This document shows, in pieces, positions 60,470-64,000 of a stretch of 64,000 nt of DNA. The first letter of the stretch is position 1. Every line of letters starts with the position of its first letter. The position numbers and the translations under genes were made by a program. Origin of the DNA: Pseudomonas fluorescens. Lineage in GTDB: Bacteria; Pseudomonadota; Gammaproteobacteria; Pseudomonadales; Pseudomonadaceae. The notes below the pieces were generated by a model. The model did not search any database and was not told the origin of the DNA. It saw only the letters and a list, made by a program, of their open reading frames with translations. The stretch is from assembly GCA_902825215.1 (NCBI GenBank), contig LR782234.1:2480001-2544000 (forward strand), written 5' to 3'.

Positions 60470-61479
60470 GGCGCCAGGTCGTAGGCATTGATGGCGGCGG
60501 CCAATTGTGCGAGGCCGTCGAAGGTACGCAGGCTGGCCTGCATGGCCATGGCGTCGAGGATGATGATGCGGTTGTGTTTCACCGCGTCCATGTTGCGCGT
60601 TACCGGGTCGCTGCGCAGGAACGCGAGTTTCTTCTGATAGTCATCAGCCGGGAAACGCCGACGATCCATGCGCGCAATGATCAGGAAAGTCGGGTTGGCC
60701 TTGGCGATGGTTTCCCAGCCCACGGTCGGCCATTCTTCATCTGACTCAACCACATTGCGTACGCCCAGGGTACTCAGCATGAAATCCGGAACGCCTTTGT
60801 GCCCGGCCACAAACGGCTCGATGTCCATTTCGGCGCTGGAAAACCAGACCACTGCGCTGACGTCTTTGCGCTGCTGGGTTTTCGCCGTGGCGATCGATTG
60901 CGCGAGGCTGGCTTTGAGCTGTTCGTTGAGCTGTTCACCGCGTGCCTGCACATCGAAAATCGCCGCCAGTTGGCTCACGCCTTTGTAGATGCTGTCGATG
61001 CGAAACGGCGCCAGCCGCGTTCCGTCCGAGCCGACGAGGTTGTCCTTGGCTTCGCAATCGGAGGGCAGCAGGTAGGTCGGAATCTTCAACTCATGAAACT
61101 GCTCGCGAGTGCCGACCGCGCCTTGCGGGCCGACCATCCATTCCAGTTCTACCGCGACCAGTTCCGGGCGCTTGCCGATCACTGCTTCGAAGCTGGGTTC
61201 GTTATCGGCGAGGCGCTCGATCGTGTTGTTCTGCGCCTTGTATTGGGTCTGCACGTCGTTGAACCACAGCGAGGTGCCAATGACTTGGTCGCCCAGACCC
61301 AGGGCATAGAGCATTTCCGTGCCGGCCTGGCCGATCGTGACTGTGCGGGCGGGGGCGTGCTGGAAGGTCAGGCTGCTGCCGCAATTCTCGATCGTCAGCG
61401 GATAAACCGTGGGCGCCGCTTGCGCCAAGGCACAGAGGCTCAGACCGGTGAGCAGGGTGGCAATGCGGGTCAGCAGCAT
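60466..61479 (-). CDS. ABC transporter substrate-binding protein (BtuF-like)
   Basis: A 337-residue periplasmic protein with signal peptide ending LAQAAP (~22). Motifs: CGSSLTFQHAPARTVTIGQAG (~35), EMLYALGLGDQVIGTSLW and PTFLIIARMDRR. The start ATG at 61479 begins the hydrophobic leader; an upstream ATG would make a non-signal extension. Size and sequence would equally fit an iron-chelate binding protein; the cobalamin riboswitch upstream decides for corrinoids. Confidence 0.88.
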   Translation of the reverse strand: MLLTRIATLLTGLSLCALAQAAPTVYPLTIENCGSSLTFQHAPARTVTIGQAGTEMLYALGLGDQVIGTSLWFNDVQTQYKAQNNTIERLADNEPSFEAVIGKRPELVAVELEWMVGPQGAVGTREQFHELKIPTYLLPSDCEAKDNLVGSDGTRLAPFRIDSIYKGVSQLAAIFDVQARGEQLNEQLKASLAQSIATAKTQQRKDVSAVVWFSSAEMDIEPFVAGHKGVPDFMLSTLGVRNVVESDEEWPTVGWETIAKANPTFLIIARMDRRRFPADDYQKKLAFLRSDPVTRNMDAVKHNRIIILDAMAMQASLRTFDGLAQLAAAINAYDLAP

Positions 61480-61629
61480 GAAAGCAGTCTCCAATGGAAC
61501 CGTACGGGGAGGGCGGGTACGGTTTGGAAACACACCATCAAGCGCTGTCGGCAAACAGCGCAAGGCCGGTCATCACGCGAAAAACGCGCACGGCACGATG
61601 TCCTTCCCGGACACCCCGCCGGTTAGTAG

Positions 61630-61795
61630 TCATTGTGCCGGCAGGTCTCCTGACTGATGCGTCATCGCCTGGCTCCGGCCTTCCCGGGGGTTACCCAGTG
61701 GCAGTCGTGGAGCAGGCTCGGCACCTACAGTTGCGGGGGCAGTTCCGATCGATGCTGAGCAAGCACCTCGGATTCCCTATTAATCCCGTGTGGAA
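61630..61795 (-). ncRNA. Cobalamin riboswitch
   Basis: On the minus strand the leader of the BtuFCD-like operon has the full set of conserved pieces: AGGGAATCCGAGGTGC near the 5' side, CCCGCAACTGTAGG, the B12 box GCCACTG (61696-61702 complement), GGGAAGGCCGGAGCCAGGCGA, and CAGTCAGGAGACCTGCC at the 3' side (about 61640-61656). Adenosylcobalamin binding would turn the operon off. About 150 bp separate it from the first gene. Confidence 0.93.
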
Positions 61796-61855
61796 ACCGG
61801 CGGCGGCATGGTAGACGATTTGGCTGGTTGAGGGGGAGATGAATATGCTGAAAAG

Positions 61856-62004
61856 CCCCTCACCCTAACCCTCTCCCGGAGGGAGAGGGGCCTGACCGCG
61901 GTGGAAGCGAGGGCTATGTCGACATGAAATACCGAGTCGAATGCCAATTTCAAAACCAACCGAAATCTGCTCCCTCTCCAGGGGGAGAGGGCTGGGGTGA
62001 GGGG
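61856..62004. repeat. 149-bp long palindromic intergenic repeat, copy 2
   Basis: Same length, ends and orientation as 58164-58312 with an internal region that differs in places. It lies between the riboswitch and the ParD-like gene, so the two copies flank the corrinoid transport operon as direct repeats. Confidence 0.85.
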
Positions 62005-62090
62005 CGGGGCCACCACAGGTTCAAAGCCGACCGCATGCTTCTAACCACCCGCCTGCAGACCCTGAAAAAAACAAACGTCACAACCCGGAT

Positions 62091-62142
62091 TTGCAATCCG
62101 CGAACCCCCGCAGCTAATATACGATCCATATACACTTCGTAT
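62091..62142 (+). promoter_or_regulatory. Promoter and possible autoregulatory site of the parD-like/map operon
   Basis: TTGCAA (62091) and TAATAT (62115) with an 18-base spacer fit a sigma-70 promoter; an inverted repeat ATACGA-N12-TCGTAT (62119-62142) overlaps the -10 end and start region, a likely place for the ParD-like protein to bind. Confidence 0.5.
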
Positions 62143-62154
62143 CGGATAACACCC

Positions 62155-62382
62155 ATGGGCATCGTAAAAATTTCCGAAGACATGCACGAAAACCTGCGCA
62201 TCTCCAGCAACGCACTCAGCCGCTCGATCAACGCGCAGGCCGAACACTGGATGCGCATCGGCATGCTCGCCGAACTGCACCCCAACCTCGACCACAGCGC
62301 CATCTGCCGCCTGCTGATCCGCGCCGAACAGAACGGCGGGCTCGACCTGCACCAACTGACACAGGAAGTCGCCCTCGCATGA
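62155..62382 (+). CDS. ParD-like antitoxin-family protein
   Basis: A 75-residue protein (MGIVKISEDMHENLRISSNALSR start) of the ParD-like family: an N-terminal ribbon-helix-helix-type segment (GIVKISEDMHENLR) and a helical C-terminus ending LDLHQLTQEVALA. The upstream in-frame extension was rejected because it crosses the 149-bp repeat. No ParE-type toxin follows; instead the stop overlaps the start of a methionine aminopeptidase gene (ATGA), an arrangement I know from other Pseudomonas. Probably an autoregulatory DNA-binding protein. Confidence 0.85.
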   Translation: MGIVKISEDMHENLRISSNALSRSINAQAEHWMRIGMLAELHPNLDHSAICRLLIRAEQNGGLDLHQLTQEVALA

Positions 62383-63170
62383 GAAACCAGATCAAGCTCA
62401 ACACCCCGGCCGAGATCGAAAAATCCCGCGCAGCCGGCAAACTCGCCGCCGACGTGCTGGCAATGCTGGTGCCCCACGTCAAGGCTGGCGTGACCACCGA
62501 TGAACTGGATCGGCTGTGCAACGACTACATCGTCAATGTGCAAAAAGCCGTGCCGGCCAACGTCGGTTATCACGGTTTCCCGAAGACCGTCTGCGCCTCG
62601 GTCAACGATGTGGTGTGCCACGGGATTCCATCGGGTACGCCGTTGAAGGACGGCGACATCGTCAATCTCGACATCGCCGTGATCAAGGATGGCTGGTTCG
62701 GTGATACCAGCCGTATGTACGTAGTGGGTGAGGCGACCCCCGAAGCTCAGCACCTGATCAAGACCACCTATGAGGCGATGTGCGCGGGCATTCGCGCGGT
62801 GAAACCGGGCGCAACACTGGGCGATATCGGTCATGCAATTCAGAGCCTGGCCGAAAAGGAGGGCTTCAGCGTGGTGCGCGAGTACTGCGGCCACGGCATC
62901 GGCAAGGTCTATCACGATGAGCCGCAGATTCTGCATTACGGCTTTCCCGATCAAGGGATGAAGTTGAAGGCGGGGATGATTTTTACCGTCGAACCGATGC
63001 TCAACGCCGGCAAGCGCCATGTGAAGCACATGCCTGATGGCTGGACGGTGCTGACCAAGGACGGCTCCTTGTCAGCGCAGTGGGAACATATGGTCGCGGT
63101 GACGGAGACCGGGTTTGAAGTGCTGACGGCGTGGCCGGATGAGGTTGAAGGGTATTCCCCGATCAGTTGA
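62379..63170 (+). CDS. map: Type I methionine aminopeptidase
   Basis: A 263-residue cytosolic metallo-aminopeptidase that removes the start methionine. The five metal ligands are visible: the two aspartates in VNLDIAVIKDGWFGDTSRMY (~96 and 107), His in GHGIGKVYHDEP (~170), Glu in FTVEPML (~203) and Glu in QWEHMVAVTE (~234). The conserved histidine of YHGFPKTVCASVN (~63) is present. The gene is coupled by a 4-bp overlap to the ParD-like gene, so it is likely an accessory copy under separate control from the ribosomal-operon map. Confidence 0.95.
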   Translation: MRNQIKLNTPAEIEKSRAAGKLAADVLAMLVPHVKAGVTTDELDRLCNDYIVNVQKAVPANVGYHGFPKTVCASVNDVVCHGIPSGTPLKDGDIVNLDIAVIKDGWFGDTSRMYVVGEATPEAQHLIKTTYEAMCAGIRAVKPGATLGDIGHAIQSLAEKEGFSVVREYCGHGIGKVYHDEPQILHYGFPDQGMKLKAGMIFTVEPMLNAGKRHVKHMPDGWTVLTKDGSLSAQWEHMVAVTETGFEVLTAWPDEVEGYSPIS

Positions 63171-63179
63171 ACAATACCG

Positions 63180-64000
63180 AACCTGTGGGAGATTCTATGG
63201 TTCATGCCTAGCCCCTAAACGCCTTTGGGTGAGTATTCGCTCTGGTTTTTCAGCAGAGCAAATACCACCCGTGCAAGCTTGCGGGCTAGTGCGACCAGTG
63301 CTTGGGTAGTGCTCAGTCCGCGCCCTCTCATAGCCTCATAAAACCCTTTCCACGCCGAGGTCCGGCTCGCCGCCATTGCAGCGTTGTGCAGCAACCGACG
63401 TGCCTCAGGGTCGCCTCGTTTGGTCAGGCAGCGGCGGCCTTTCTTTTTGCCTGAGTCCGCTATGCGCAGATCCATGCCTAGAAAGGCGATGAAAGCGTCC
63501 GCATTTCTGAAGTCCCCACGCTGAAAGGATGCGAGCAAGCGGGCGCCAGTCAACGTACCGATGCCTTCGACCTTCATGCAGCGCTTGAGCTGCGCGCCCA
63601 AACCGGCTTCCTCTATCTGCGTCAGGATCATTTTTTCAAGCAAGGTTTCCAGCCTTTGCATGGCGCTTATCTGATTCTTGAAAGCGGTTTTGAGCAGCGG
63701 CTCATTCTCCCAGCTCTGCTTGAGGCTGACACGAGCCTGAACCAGAGCCGCACGGCGCCGGAACAGACTGATGAGCCGGCAATACAGGGGGGACGGCGGC
63801 GTCCAGGGGCGCAAATGGTCCCCTTCGTTTGTCAGATACCGGGCCAATAATCGAGCATCCAGCGCATCAGTTTTAGCGCGAACGTTCACGCCTTTGCGGT
63901 AATGACTGAGTTCATAACCGCCAACCATATAGATCCTGCAGCCATCCGCGTGCGCGAGCTCGGCAAACTCCTGGTGATAAATATTGGTGGCTTCGATGGC
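63180..64000. mobile_element. IS110 family insertion sequence, partial at window end
   Basis: The element contains the transposase below and runs past the end of the window. Its left side follows ACCTGTGGGAG, the start of a REP sequence that breaks off at about 63190, so the IS appears to sit in a REP element. IS110-type elements have no clear terminal inverted repeats, so the exact border cannot be fixed here. Confidence 0.75.
63215..64000 (-). CDS. IS110 family transposase, N-terminus cut by the window edge
   Basis: About 261 residues of a DEDD transposase. The frame stays open to base 64000 (AIEATNIYHQEFAELAHADG before the first internal Met), so the true start is outside. The DEDD-domain part has GVNVRAKTDALDARLLARYL; the C-terminal Transposase_20 part has VEGIGTLTGARLLA and ADAFIAFLGMDLRIADSGK, with the serine-containing region of the second catalytic motif. 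No frameshift or stop was seen, so the copy may be active. Confidence 0.93.
   Translation of the reverse strand, partial: AIEATNIYHQEFAELAHADGCRIYMVGGYELSHYRKGVNVRAKTDALDARLLARYLTNEGDHLRPWTPPSPLYCRLISLFRRRAALVQARVSLKQSWENEPLLKTAFKNQISAMQRLETLLEKMILTQIEEAGLGAQLKRCMKVEGIGTLTGARLLASFQRGDFRNADAFIAFLGMDLRIADSGKKKGRRCLTKRGDPEARRLLHNAAMAASRTSAWKGFYEAMRGRGLSTTQALVALARKLARVVFALLKNQSEYSPKGV

Noticed and set aside
61924..62154. N-terminal extension of the ParD-like protein
   Set aside because: It is translated from the 149-bp repeat; the ATG at 62155 matches the family start.

Overview
The window reads as a chromosomal segment of a fluorescent-group Pseudomonas. The evidence is high-GC coding with Pseudomonas-like codon use, REP/BIME elements with GTGGGAGC...GCTCCCAC arms, SpuD/PotF-type and FecIR/TonB modules typical of the genus, and other repeated intergenic elements that recur in Pseudomonas. 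No tRNA, rRNA or CRISPR array was seen.

Positions 1-19330 form a two-partner secretion/contact-dependent inhibition (CDI) locus: the 3' end of a TpsB transporter, a 3799-residue TpsA/CdiA-like exoprotein with a variable C-terminal toxin, its small immunity gene, and then about 6.5 kb of low-GC DNA holding orphan immunity genes. Most of these follow a short toxin-tail remnant. The modules are separated by about eleven full or half copies of one ~50-bp palindrome (called R here; arms GGGGACAGACCAC / GTGGTCTGTCCCC). One R is split by a RAYT/Y1-type transposase gene, so the short palindromes look like internally deleted derivatives of a RAYT element. Two modules are duplicated with breakpoints in or next to R. 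This looks like a cassette array in which R serves as the joint.

Positions 19351-26264 carry a luciferase-like monooxygenase, a dCache chemoreceptor, a flavin reductase, an NCS1 nucleobase-type permease and a polyamine-type binding protein. Three TGGTATACCA-like palindromes in two intergenic regions suggest that the first four form one regulon. Then come a TerC membrane protein, a low-GC orphan gene, an AraC regulator and a YfeH-type transporter (26388-30125).

Positions 30136-49998 form a siderophore region. On the minus strand are a FecBCD-like ABC importer, a TonB receptor with an STN signalling domain, FecR and FecI. Upstream of these is a tight biosynthetic operon: type III PLP decarboxylase, SbnA-like Dap precursor synthase, opine-dehydrogenase-family enzyme, one IucA/IucC NIS synthetase, an MFS exporter and a class V aminotransferase-fold enzyme. 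Divergently, on the plus strand, are a CitE/HpcH-like enzyme, an SbnI-like ParB/serine-kinase-fold protein, a second paralogous receptor without STN, and a Fur-type winged-helix protein. The set resembles staphyloferrin B logic but has one NIS synthetase and no SbnB. The opine dehydrogenase may do SbnB's job, or may make a different metallophore.

The right end (50017-64000) has a LuxR-type response regulator, a hybrid histidine kinase, a YecR-like lipoprotein, a reverse transsulfuration pair, metE (whose C-terminus reads into a REP element), a BtuFCD-like ABC importer behind a cobalamin riboswitch, a ParD-like/methionine aminopeptidase operon, and a partial IS110 element that appears to sit in a REP sequence.
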